Shown in pieces: positions 1 to 8,510 of a stretch of 64,000 bases of DNA (its first letter is position 1; the number at the start of each line of letters is the position of its first letter). Source of the DNA: Nostoc sp. S4 (GTDB taxonomy: Bacteria; Cyanobacteriota; Cyanobacteriia; Cyanobacteriales; Nostocaceae). Location of the stretch: the NCBI GenBank assembly GCA_029379225.1, contig JAQYWR010000006.1, forward strand, positions 113,622 to 177,621, given 5' to 3'. Under the pieces are notes generated by a model, which had not been told where the DNA came from, made no database searches, and worked only from the letters and a program-made list of their open reading frames with translations. Made by a program: the position numbers and the translations under genes.

Positions 1-1
1 A

Positions 2-277
2 ATAAATTTTGCTAGATTTTGGTTTGGTTTATTTTTAATTTTGATATTGCTACCACTGTTTATAGGTGTAGGTAGGTGGCTACTTCAACCTGAAGGATGG
101 AGTCGGTTTGAGCCAAGTTTTTTCCTGATATCATTTGGTTGGGCTGTTATAACTTATTCACTTCCAATCTTTTTCACGAGATATTTTTCATCTCTTAATA
201 TTCTTTTGCTGCCACACATCTTAAAAAGATGGAAGCAAAAAAAATTGGAAAAATCTAGATTAGACAGCAGAAGTTAA
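2..277 (+). CDS. C-terminal part of a membrane protein (5' partial)
   Basis: The reading frame is open from the first bases of the window, so this is the 3' end of a gene that starts outside it; the TTG at 41 is just an internal codon. The visible 91 residues contain two hydrophobic segments (around ILILLPLFIGVG and FLISFGWAVITYSLPIFF) and end in a basic tail (KRWKQKKLEKSR), typical of an integral membrane protein with a cytoplasmic C-terminus. Family not recognised. It converges on the urease genes. Confidence 0.55.
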   Translation: MNFARFWFGLFLILILLPLFIGVGRWLLQPEGWSRFEPSFFLISFGWAVITYSLPIFFTRYFSSLNILLLPHILKRWKQKKLEKSRLDSRS

Positions 278-372
278 TGTAGCATGACGGCAGTAGTTAC
301 CGCTGCCAATTTGAGTTTTAAATTAAACCTATTCAATAACTGTCTTGAAATACAGAGTAACGCTAAGGGTTT

Positions 373-678
373 TTACAGATTTCCATTAATTTTACCGTTG
401 AAGCCGTAAACTTGACGGCTACCAACCAAAGGTACTAATGTTACTTCTTTTTCATCGCCTGGTTCAAAGCGGACTGCTGTCCCTGCTGGAATATTGAGGC
501 GCATTCCTCGCGCTTGTTCTCTGTCAAAGTTTAAAGCAGCGTTAACTTCATAAAAGTGAAAATGAGAACCAACTTGTATGGGGCGATCGCCTGTATTTGA
601 CACTTGCAATTTAATAGTAGGACGACCAGCATTTAGTTCAACTTCGCCTTCTGGTGTAATAATTTCTCCAGGAATCAT
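373..678 (-). CDS. ureB: Urease subunit beta
   Basis: Structural subunit of the nickel enzyme urease, which hydrolyses urea to ammonia and carbamate in the cytoplasm. The 101-residue protein has the usual UreB start (MIPGEII) and the conserved core [17 protein letters not shown] and [11 protein letters not shown]. It follows ureA after 21 bp and is clearly in the same operon as ureA and ureD. UreB normally assembles with UreA and the catalytic UreC, but no ureC follows: downstream is about 95 bp and then an opposing gene. Nothing in the sequence suggests ureB itself is damaged. Confidence 0.95.
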   Translation of the reverse strand: MIPGEIITPEGEVELNAGRPTIKLQVSNTGDRPIQVGSHFHFYEVNAALNFDREQARGMRLNIPAGTAVRFEPGDEKEVTLVPLVGSRQVYGFNGKINGNL

Positions 679-699
679 AAGAAATTAAAAATTAAAAAA

Positions 700-1002
700 T
701 TAACGAATTGGATTATGTACTGTTACTAACTTTGTCCCATCAGGAAAAGTTGCTTCTACTTGCACCTCATATACCATTTCTGGTATTCCTTCCATCACAT
801 CATTTCGTGTTAATACAGTTGTACCGTAACTCATTAATTCAGCTACGGTTTGCCCATCTCTTGCACCTTCTAGAATCGCAGCAGAAATATAGGCAACTGC
901 TTCGGGATAATTGAGTTTCAAACCTCTTTCTTTACGTCTTTCTGCTAATAAAGCAGCAGTAAAAATCAATAGCTTATCTTTTTCCTGCGGCGTCAGTTGC
1001 AT
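700..1002 (-). CDS. ureA: Urease subunit gamma
   Basis: Smallest urease subunit, 100 residues from the ATG at 1002 ([14 protein letters not shown]), the standard length. That start is preceded by a purine-rich Shine-Dalgarno stretch (GGGAGAGAAGA); a longer open frame to 1050 would run into the end of ureD and is unlikely. Diagnostic UreA text is [21 protein letters not shown] and [21 protein letters not shown]. It lies 20 bp after the ureD stop codon and 21 bp before ureB, so the three are probably one transcript. Confidence 0.95.
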   Translation of the reverse strand: MQLTPQEKDKLLIFTAALLAERRKERGLKLNYPEAVAYISAAILEGARDGQTVAELMSYGTTVLTRNDVMEGIPEMVYEVQVEATFPDGTKLVTVHNPIR

Positions 1003-1022
1003 TCTTCTCTCCCTCTTGCGGT

Positions 1023-1862
1023 TCAAACCTGCCACACTCTTGGTATACAATTACCACGATTCAAAAAACAAACTCGCAGCAGTTGCCAGACATTAATAAA
1101 CCAGTTTCTCACCTCAGATGTAGAACAACCGCGATATCGACACAATAATCCATGTTGTAATCGGCTAACACCTGTTTCACCAACACTGTTGCCTAAAATT
1201 CGGATTTTTTCTCCGATTTCTGCTGAAACTGCATCGCCAAGCCAAACTAGACTACCTGTAATTGGTTTTCCAGCTAAGCCGTGGGGACTGTGGAAAACTT
1301 CTTCGCTAGCTGGTAACCATTGCCGATCTATCCACAAGGGAACACCTTGTTGCCAAATTTCTGTATGCGATCGCCATTCTCCTTGCAAGAATTTTTCTCC
1401 TCTAGCACTGCGACCAAAGCGGGTAATTTCCCAGCCTAAGAAACTAGCTCCGGTTGCTAATTCTACCCGTAAATCTTGTTGATAAATCGCACTGTTAAAT
1501 AAAATTGTTTCTTGGGGTAACCATTCCAAACAAGCACCAGCATCAACTTGTATCTGGGTGGTTTGTCTAGCTTGCAAGCCATTACTGCGATATATCTTAC
1601 TAGCGGCTGCTGTAGTGATTAAGGCATGTGTATGGGATTGGAGGTGAATATTAGAGGATAAGCGATCGCCCCCCACAACTCCCCCAGCCGTATGTAAAAT
1701 GACGCTATGACAAACTTTTTGCCCTTCTGGATAAAATGGGCGTTGCACCTTCAACGGTGCTTGTTGGTGAGTATAAATTAATTGAGTTGTGTTGTGGCGA
1801 TCGGCGTAAACTAAATTCAGTTTGCCATGCCAACCTTGTGTAGTTTGTGAATTGCAAGTCAT
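1023..1862 (-). CDS. ureD: Urease accessory protein UreD (UreH)
   Basis: Chaperone for nickel insertion into apo-urease, working with UreF and UreG. The 279-residue protein shows the UreD signature [20 protein letters not shown] followed by GGVVGGDRL, then SKIYRSNG and [18 protein letters not shown]. The ATG (1862) directly abuts the stop codon of the upstream methyltransferase gene, so the two are probably co-transcribed and translationally coupled. First urease gene of the local order ureD-ureA-ureB, the arrangement common in cyanobacteria. Confidence 0.93.
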   Translation of the reverse strand: MTCNSQTTQGWHGKLNLVYADRHNTTQLIYTHQQAPLKVQRPFYPEGQKVCHSVILHTAGGVVGGDRLSSNIHLQSHTHALITTAAASKIYRSNGLQARQTTQIQVDAGACLEWLPQETILFNSAIYQQDLRVELATGASFLGWEITRFGRSARGEKFLQGEWRSHTEIWQQGVPLWIDRQWLPASEEVFHSPHGLAGKPITGSLVWLGDAVSAEIGEKIRILGNSVGETGVSRLQHGLLCRYRGCSTSEVRNWFINVWQLLRVCFLNRGNCIPRVWQV

Positions 1863-2645
1863 TTAATTTATTGGTTCGGCAAGGTGTACGCTAGTGCGAT
1901 AGACCAAGTACACAAAACCATTCTCATCACAAAAACGCTGATATAATTCTTGAAAATTATCAATAAGTTTTTTGTCTGCCAAGCCTTCACTAGGTAGATA
2001 AGAAACACTTTTTGCTCGTCCAATAAGCCCAGTTAAATCTAACTGTTGTCTATAAGTAAAAGTGTATTCACGGATGTTGAGAAAATTATGAGTAGCTACA
2101 AGTGGCTCTACTGACTGCATCCTTGATTCTGCTGGGTGATTCTTAGATGCTTCGCGGACTATTCGGCTATATTCTACCGTTAAATCATCTTCTTTGTCCC
2201 GATTATTCCATACTACCGCTAAGCGTCCTGACGGTTTTAAAATCCGATGAAATTCTGATAACGCTGGTTCTGGATTGAACCAATGGAAAGCTTGAAAACA
2301 AGTAACCAAATCAACAGATTGCTCAGCAAGTTTGGTAAATTCTGCTGTTCCATCACTAAACTCTACCAAAGGGTGCGTTTGGGCGGCTTCTCTCATCTCC
2401 ACATTTGGTTCTATGGCGATAACATTAACTCCACGCTCAGCAAGTAATCTTGAACTAATTCCTGTACCTGCACCAATATCTGCTGCAACAATTTGTGAAT
2501 TTCTATCTAATCCTTCCAAGATAATATTAATTGCATCTGCGGGGTAGCTTGGTCGGTATTTTACATAATTTTCTGCTCTATCAGAAAATCGGTTGAGCGG
2601 GTTTAAGGTATGTAGAGGAGTTGTTTCAAAATTACTTTTATTCAT
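1863..2645 (-). CDS. Class I SAM-dependent methyltransferase (type 11-like)
   Basis: A 260-residue protein with a Rossmann methyltransferase fold. Motif I is AADIGAGTGISS (about residues 54-65), followed by the acidic strand end IAIEPN (77-81), motif II-like VDLVTCFQAFHWF (111-123) and the post-motif LKPSGRLAVVWNN. The N-terminus (RFSDRAENYVKYRPSYP) resembles many small-molecule methyltransferases annotated as UbiE/type 11. The substrate cannot be inferred. It ends exactly where ureD begins, an unusual operon partner for urease; this may be read-through transcription rather than a functional link. Confidence 0.85.
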   Translation of the reverse strand: MNKSNFETTPLHTLNPLNRFSDRAENYVKYRPSYPADAINIILEGLDRNSQIVAADIGAGTGISSRLLAERGVNVIAIEPNVEMREAAQTHPLVEFSDGTAEFTKLAEQSVDLVTCFQAFHWFNPEPALSEFHRILKPSGRLAVVWNNRDKEDDLTVEYSRIVREASKNHPAESRMQSVEPLVATHNFLNIREYTFTYRQQLDLTGLIGRAKSVSYLPSEGLADKKLIDNFQELYQRFCDENGFVYLVYRTSVHLAEPIN

Positions 2646-2770
2646 GAATTTTTAAGTAAAAATAAAAAAGTTAATCAAGTATTTCTATTAAGTGTAAACT
2701 AGTGCGATCGCTGCATTTCAGAAAAGCGATACCATAGAAATTAAACTAAACGTAATAACCACGCACAACA

Positions 2771-3001
2771 ATGGAAAAATTGCTGAACATCCACATTGAA
2801 AAATTATCAGAAGGTGTTTATTTGGCAACATCTGCTGAACTTCAAGGTTTAGTTGCTCAAGGACGGACGGTTGCTGAAACTTTAGAAATTGCCCGTGATG
2901 TAGCACGTAAGTTACTGGAAGCACAGTCTCAGAATGGCAAATTAGATTACTTGGAACCTATAGCCGAACAATTTAACTATCCTTTAATAGTGGGTCAGTA
3001 G
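2771..3001 (+). CDS. HicB-like antitoxin
   Basis: A 76-residue protein with the partial RNase-H-like HicB fold: strands NIHIEKLSEGVYLATSAELQGLVAQG followed by the helix TVAETLEIARDVARKLLEAQ. It is seven bases upstream of a HicA-like toxin gene on the same strand, the antitoxin-first order. HicB proteins neutralise HicA and often repress their own promoter; no separate DNA-binding domain is visible in this short version. The low-GC upstream DNA (2646-2770) presumably holds the promoter. Confidence 0.8.
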   Translation: MEKLLNIHIEKLSEGVYLATSAELQGLVAQGRTVAETLEIARDVARKLLEAQSQNGKLDYLEPIAEQFNYPLIVGQ

Positions 3002-3008
3002 TCAATTC

Positions 3009-3236
3009 ATGGGTAGATTAGCTGGGTTTAGCTACAAGCAGATTACTAAGATTCTCAAATCCTTTGGCTTTGTTTTTTATCGTCAAGCCGCAGGAAGTCA
3101 TGAAATCTGGTTTAATCCTGAAACTAATCGTTATACTACTATTCCCAATCATTCTGGTGATATGCCAGAGGGAACATTACGAGCTATTTTAAAACAAGCA
3201 AGTGTTGAGCCAGATGACTTTCTGCAACATTCTTAG
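3009..3236 (+). CDS. HicA-like mRNA interferase toxin
   Basis: A 75-residue dsRBD-fold toxin of the HicA/YcfA family, expected to cleave mRNA when free of its antitoxin. The pattern is canonical: N-terminal helix SYKQITKILKSFGFVFYRQAAGSHEIWF with the catalytic histidine in GSHEIW, then IPNHSGDMPEGTLRAILKQASVEPDDFL. It starts only 7 bp after the HicB-like gene, so the pair forms a type II toxin-antitoxin operon. The catalytic residue and length are intact, so the toxin is predicted to be active. Confidence 0.85.
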   Translation: MGRLAGFSYKQITKILKSFGFVFYRQAAGSHEIWFNPETNRYTTIPNHSGDMPEGTLRAILKQASVEPDDFLQHS

Positions 3237-3332
3237 TATGAACCTACTTTGTATATAATTATTTTTATTTATACCAATATAATTTTAAATTTTATTTTTT
3301 TATTGTCTGAACGCTCTTGACGTTTTCCTCAC

Positions 3333-3366
3333 AAAACAGCTAGTTTCTTGTACAAGTAGCTGTTTT
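3333..3366. terminator. Stem-loop between convergent genes
   Basis: Inverted repeat AAAACAGCTA / TAGCTGTTTT with a 14-nt spacer that contains the small palindrome CTTGTACAAG. It sits about 100 bp after the hicA-like stop and just before the 3' end of the convergent minus-strand gene, so it can act as a bidirectional terminator. Its arm sequence is shared with the hairpin after groEL. Confidence 0.6.
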
Positions 3367-3392
3367 GATTTCTAAAAATAGTAATATATAAG

Positions 3393-3710
3393 CTATTGAA
3401 AAGTATAAATATTGTACACAAATAAGGTATTGACATTCAATAATTTTGCCCAATGTTGGATAGATATATCTAAAAAACGTATTGTTCTTTCCACTTCGGG
3501 ATGTATGTGAGGGCTTCTAGATAATTGTTCTCTAAATTTACTTGTAATAGATGTTAATTCACAAGCATCACCATATCTTAAATAAACAAGCTGATCTTTT
3601 ATATATGAACTTAGACTTTTATCATTATCAACTGCATCAATAAAATCTTCTAGTGTTTGAGTGATATCTTTATTAGCATAACTTGCTTGTGTTTTGAAGA
3701 TGTAATTCAT
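3393..3710 (-). CDS. Hypothetical protein, 105 aa
   Basis: Family not recognised. The protein is soluble-looking and mainly helical (KDITQTLEDFIDAVDNDKSLSSYIKDQLVYLRYGDACELTSITSKF), with no signal peptide or membrane segment. Composition is AT-rich like its flanks. It sits between a HicBA module and groEL and converges with hicA. The first 70 residues look like a real compact domain; the C-terminus (TLFVYNIYTFQ) is unusual and could reflect an altered reading-frame end. Confidence 0.5.
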   Translation of the reverse strand: MNYIFKTQASYANKDITQTLEDFIDAVDNDKSLSSYIKDQLVYLRYGDACELTSITSKFREQLSRSPHIHPEVERTIRFLDISIQHWAKLLNVNTLFVYNIYTFQ

Positions 3711-3831
3711 ATTGAATCTCCTGAAATAATAGTATTATAACTGTTATTTATATGCTGTTTATCAACTACAAGAATATTTGTACTATTATTTCTGCATCAT
3801 TTTTGTCCTACCATGCAGAAGCAGTTTAAAT

Positions 3832-3870
3832 AAAAAAACAGCCGCCTCCAAAAAGGAAGTAGCTGTTTTT
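3832..3870 (-). terminator. groEL transcription terminator
   Basis: Imperfect hairpin just downstream of the groEL stop codon: outer arms AAAAACAGC / GCTGTTTTT and an inner CTCC/GGAA part around an A-rich loop. In the minus direction it ends in a run of Ts, as expected for an intrinsic terminator. Confidence 0.65.
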
Positions 3871-3892
3871 ATAAATAACGGACTATAGAGTA

Positions 3893-5533
<1,641 letters not shown>

Positions 5534-5570
5534 CTAAATTCAAGGAGTAAGTCAATTTTTTTGAATTGGG

Positions 5571-5640
5571 CATTGGCTAAACAGGGCACTGGGCATGAGA
5601 AAAACCTTTATTTTTTCTACTTCCCATTCCCCATTCCCCA
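5571..5640. repeat. Heptad-repeat fold-back between groES and groEL
   Basis: G-rich arm with GGGCATTGG and GGGCACTGGGCATG, faced by a C-rich arm of seven-base units (CCCATTC CCCATTC CCCAC). This is the STRR type of heptanucleotide repeat found in heterocystous cyanobacteria. The 18-mer CATTGGCTAAACAGGGCA at 5571-5588 recurs exactly at 32206-32223. It can fold in the groESL transcript between the two coding regions. Confidence 0.7.
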
Positions 5641-5952
5641 CTAAATAACAACTGCTAAAATATCTTTTTCAGAAAGCAGTACAAATTCCTCGGTGCCGAG
5701 TTTGATGTCAGTACCAGCGTACTTAGAGTACAGCACCTTATCACCGACTTTAATTTCCAACTCTTGACGGCTACCGTCGTCATTACGCTTGCCAGGGCCA
5801 AGGGCAACTACTTCCCCTACCTGGGGTTTTTCCTTAGCGGTGTCGGGCAAATACAGGCCACCTGCGGTCTTTTCTTCAGAGGCGCTCACTTTTACAAAAA
5901 CGCGATCGCCTAATGGTTTTACTGTAGAAACGGTTAGAGATATTGCTGCCAT
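5641..5952 (-). CDS. groS: Co-chaperonin GroES (10 kDa)
   Basis: Lid of the GroEL chamber. The start at 5952 ([22 protein letters not shown]) gives 103 residues, the usual cyanobacterial length; a longer open frame to 5982 would run into the CIRCE operator and is not credible. Family motifs: [10 protein letters not shown], the mobile loop [35 protein letters not shown] and the C-terminal SEKDILAVV. First gene of groES-groEL, 18 bp downstream of a perfect CIRCE. Confidence 0.97.
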   Translation of the reverse strand: MAAISLTVSTVKPLGDRVFVKVSASEEKTAGGLYLPDTAKEKPQVGEVVALGPGKRNDDGSRQELEIKVGDKVLYSKYAGTDIKLGTEEFVLLSEKDILAVVI

Positions 5953-5969
5953 GTGATTTTCTCCAGAGT

Positions 5970-5996
5970 TTAGCACTCTCAACTCCTGAGTGCTAA
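5970..5996 (-). promoter_or_regulatory. CIRCE operator of groESL (HrcA site)
   Basis: Perfect inverted repeat TTAGCACTC-N9-GAGTGCTAA, the consensus binding site of the heat-shock repressor HrcA. It lies 17 bp upstream of the groES start codon, so it is within the promoter or 5' leader region. This indicates that groESL is repressed by HrcA in the absence of stress. Confidence 0.96.
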
Positions 5997-6135
5997 TCTA
6001 TCGAAAAGCAGCATCCAATGGCAATAATTTCTTAAGTACGGGTTCCCGAACTAGAATATCTTCATGTACTTAAGTATAAATGCTTAATATTTTTACTTTT
6101 CAGGTTTTGTTCCGGAAGTTAGGAATATTTTTGTA

Positions 6136-6254
6136 GGGACTGGCTACCGGGAACTGAAGATTGGGGACTAGAGAAGAGTTTTTCTAACCTAATCCCCAAT
6201 ACCTAATCCCTAATACCCAATACCTAATCCCCAATCCTTAGTCCCCATTCCCTT
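6136..6254. repeat. Heptanucleotide (STRR) repeat array
   Basis: A G-rich arm (GGGACTGG, GGGAACTG, TTGGGGACTAG, 6136-6171) is followed by a near-perfect seven-base periodic array at 6187-6252 with units CTAATCC, CCAATAC, CTAATCC, CTAATAC, CCAATAC, CTAATCC, CCAATCC, TTAGTCC, CCATTCC. The arms are inverted relative to each other and could fold back. Non-coding; it sits in the intergenic region between groES and the gene at 6319. Confidence 0.85.
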
Positions 6255-6318
6255 TCTCAGTAAACTTTATTTGCAAAGCTTGGAAATTGTTATAGAACTG
6301 TAATCAGGGAGCCGCTCG

Positions 6319-6792
6319 ATGAGTAACAATAAGGTGATCCAGAGAAGCTATCAAATCTCCAAAACCACAAAGTTTCTTGAATATAAAACCTTGAGCAATT
6401 GTGTCGAAAGTTTAGGATTGGCAAAAATTCAGTCACATATTTTTATTTATGCTGACCAAACAACTGTTAACTGCTGCTCAAAACGAGCTAGTCTGGAATC
6501 TTGGGAATACTTAAAAGAGCGACTTCAAGAGTTCAAACTCGCCAAGCCGCAAGAAAGTCATCCCATTTGCGTCTTTAAAACTAAAGCCAATTGCTTGCAG
6601 GTTTATTGTTCTAGACCCATAATGGTGGTCTACCGTGATGGAGTCTGGTATCGCCAAGCAAACCCGGAAGTTATTGAGCGGCTCGTCCAAGAACACTCAA
6701 TAGGCAATAAGGTGATAGAAAAATATGCATTTTTAACCCATCCTTTGCCCGAAACTTCCCTGGTTTCTTGTGAACATCTCATAGAGGCTTAA
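6319..6792 (+). CDS. Thioredoxin-fold [2Fe-2S] ferredoxin-like protein with altered ligands
   Basis: A 157-residue protein resembling the cyanobacterial family of NuoE-like, thioredoxin-fold 2Fe-2S proteins: FIYADQTTVNCCSK, helix LESWEYLKERLQEFKL, VFKTKANCLQVYCSRPIMVVYRDGVWYRQANPEVIERLVQEHSIGNKVIEKYAF. In the family as I recall it, four cysteines bind the cluster, in contexts like FLCADQT, KCC, ANC and RVC-x-x-GP. Here the first is tyrosine (FIYADQT), the fourth is displaced by one position (VYC) and the following GP is RP. The protein may bind a cluster poorly or not at all. Start ATG at 6319 shortly after a GGAGC motif. Single gene between the groESL repeat and the response regulator. Confidence 0.65.
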   Translation: MSNNKVIQRSYQISKTTKFLEYKTLSNCVESLGLAKIQSHIFIYADQTTVNCCSKRASLESWEYLKERLQEFKLAKPQESHPICVFKTKANCLQVYCSRPIMVVYRDGVWYRQANPEVIERLVQEHSIGNKVIEKYAFLTHPLPETSLVSCEHLIEA

Positions 6793-7149
6793 CAACTGAA
6801 GGATATGTTATGGCAGTAAGCTTTATGAAAGTGCGAGTTGGTTTTGAGGTAGGGTCATCTTTAAGCCAATACTTAACTAGTGAGTCAGAAGGATTATTAT
6901 TTAATCAGTGTTTTTTAACTCGCCACTTTCAAAGCGATATATAATAGCGCATTATAGATACTACTGCTATACGTATCCTTGCTGGACTTTTGCTATCGAG
7001 CTAGTAGTCTCTTGAAGTGCTCGGCATTTTTGAGACTTTGAGACAGCAAAGGCAAGTTAAGTAGGAAAAAGGACACATCTCACATTACCCACCATAGAGG
7101 ATAAATATTCAAGACCTTGATAGACCGAAGCGCGACAAGTGCCACTGCT
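6793..7149. other. Intergenic region upstream of the response regulator
   Basis: No gene seen. It contains a long-range inverted repeat, GAAAGTGCGAGTT (6827-6839) against AACTCGCCACTTTC (6917-6930, one-base bulge), and a TATAAT box at 6940-6945 that could be the -10 element for the response regulator gene. Confidence 0.45.
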
Positions 7150-7797
7150 ATGAAAGAGCCCAGCATGAAAGATCACAAACGACTTCTATTGATTGATGAT
7201 GACCCTAACCTCATCTTGCTGGTGAAGGATTACTTAGAATTCCGGGGATACGAAGTCATCACCGCCGAAAATGGACGTGAAGCTCTGGAAATTTTAGAGC
7301 AAGATGTTCCAGACATGATTATCTGCGATGTGATGATGCCGGAAATGGACGGATATACTTTTGTGGAACAAGTCCGGCAAAACGAACGCACCAGCTGGAT
7401 TCCGGTTCTTTTCCTTTCAGCTAAGGGACAAAGTGCAGACCGAGTTAAGGGTCTGAATAAAGGCGCTGATGTTTATATGGTCAAGCCCTTTGAACCAGAA
7501 GAACTCGTAGCGCAAGTTGAATCCTCGCTGAAACAAACTATCCGTTGGAAAGAACACCAAGCAAAAGGAGGCGAAAACGGTTCCCGTATCCAGGTTCCCT
7601 TCGATGTGCAGTTAACCCCAACCGAACTGAAAGTAGTACAGTTTGTAGCTAGGGGTCTAGCTAACCGAGAAATTGCTGAAGAACTAAACGTTAGTCAGCG
7701 CACGGTTGAAAGCCATGTGTCCAATATGTTGGGCAAAACCAATCTCCATAACCGCACTGAACTAGCGCGGTGGGCAATTGAAAATCAAATGGCTTAA
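7150..7797 (+). CDS. NarL-type response regulator, Rre1/Ycf29-like
   Basis: Two-component transcription factor: an N-terminal receiver (RLLLIDDDPNLILLVKDYL; phospho-acceptor Asp in MIICDVMMPEMDG; lysine in MVKPFEPEEL) and a C-terminal LuxR-type helix-turn-helix (LTPTELKVVQFVARGLANREIAEELNVSQRTVESHVSNMLGKTNL). The overall layout matches the family conserved in cyanobacteria and red-lineage plastids as Rre1/Ycf29, which in Synechocystis acts with Hik34/Hik2 on stress genes; that assignment is from memory. ATGs at 7150 and 7165 are both possible; a GAAAGAG stretch favours 7165. No kinase gene is adjacent. A heptad-rich hairpin follows as terminator. Confidence 0.85.
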   Translation: MKEPSMKDHKRLLLIDDDPNLILLVKDYLEFRGYEVITAENGREALEILEQDVPDMIICDVMMPEMDGYTFVEQVRQNERTSWIPVLFLSAKGQSADRVKGLNKGADVYMVKPFEPEELVAQVESSLKQTIRWKEHQAKGGENGSRIQVPFDVQLTPTELKVVQFVARGLANREIAEELNVSQRTVESHVSNMLGKTNLHNRTELARWAIENQMA

Positions 7798-7801
7798 ATC
7801 C

Positions 7802-7848
7802 AGTTAGGAGTTAAAAGTTAAGAGTTATAAATTTTTTAACTCCTAACT
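7802..7848 (+). terminator. Terminator-like hairpin after the response regulator
   Basis: Inverted repeat AGTTAGGAGTTAAAA / TTTTAACTCCTAACT beginning 4 bp after the stop codon, followed by further TAACTCC units. It belongs to the same heptad repeat family as the element at 43944-43998. Confidence 0.65.
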
Positions 7849-8041
7849 CCTAACTAAATTTACCATCCATCTTCTTCAGGATTGGATTGCTACAAAATTT
7901 CTAAATCCAGTTCATACCAGATGGGTTAAAGCGTTTTCAATCTCAGAAGTTGTTCCTCTAGTTCCAAGTCTAAACAGCTGTATTCTGGCACATTTATGCT
8001 CACCTGAGCATCAGTAACGATCGCTGTGACAAATAGTAACA

Positions 8042-8064
8042 AACCAGTCATTTCATGACTGGTT
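8042..8064. terminator. Perfect stem-loop AACCAGTCA/TGACTGGTT
   Basis: Nine-base perfect stem (8042-8050 with 8056-8064) and a five-base loop, followed by ATTT. It overlaps the 3' end of the decayed minus-strand gene described at 8063-8462 and is preceded by A-rich DNA in that direction, so it may have been that gene's terminator. Confidence 0.55.
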
Positions 8065-8462
8065 ATTTATGCAAATCTTTGGGAATGCGAACCTGAATAA
8101 GAGTTGGGGTGCATCTATTATCTAAAATATCAGTATTAGATTTCACCTGTTTATTTTGAATTGCCATTGTAGCTTCTATTCGACTTCTAAGCTGAGGTTT
8201 TGGCAGCATTCAAAGCAAAACTCTGACAAGTTATCAACCATTGTTCTGCTTCTAATTCTGTATTCAGCAAGTCTAAATACTCTTTAATTCCTCGTGAACA
8301 GCGATCGCTAGCAGCGTCTTAAATAATTAAAATTTTCGCCCCTCTTCGTTGTAACTGAAGATATTCTCAAAAACCAATTTTCGTCTGAGAATTAGCTTTT
8401 ATTTGTTGCAGGATGGCGACAGCAAATCTGAAATTTTTCAAGACAGCAGATAATCGGCCCAC
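8063..8462 (-). pseudogene. Decayed gene with two in-frame stops and a frameshift
   Basis: Read on the minus strand from a GTG at 8462, the frame gives a protein-like text RLSAVLKNFRFAVAILQQIK, then after a TGA stop EYLQLQRRGAKILII, after a TAA stop RCSRGIKEYLDLLNTELEAEQWLITCQSF, ending at a TAG at 8187-8189. Shifting frame just there continues with LRSRIEATMAIQNKQ and ends VRIPKDLHK at 8063. The amphipathic helical composition on both sides of the stops suggests a once-coding gene. Family not recognised. It starts 48 bp from the divergent lysS start, so its old promoter region is shared with lysS. Confidence 0.5.
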
Positions 8463-8510
8463 TCGATTGCAGCATCTATAATTAATCTTGCCCCCTGAAA
8501 GTTCGTCACC

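Noticed and set aside
708..1482. Plus-strand open frames across the urease genes
   Set aside because: Antisense shadows of ureA and ureD, which have full family signatures.
3822..3872. Riboswitch downstream of groEL
   Set aside because: The structure is a simple hairpin with a T run directly after the stop codon, which fits a terminator.
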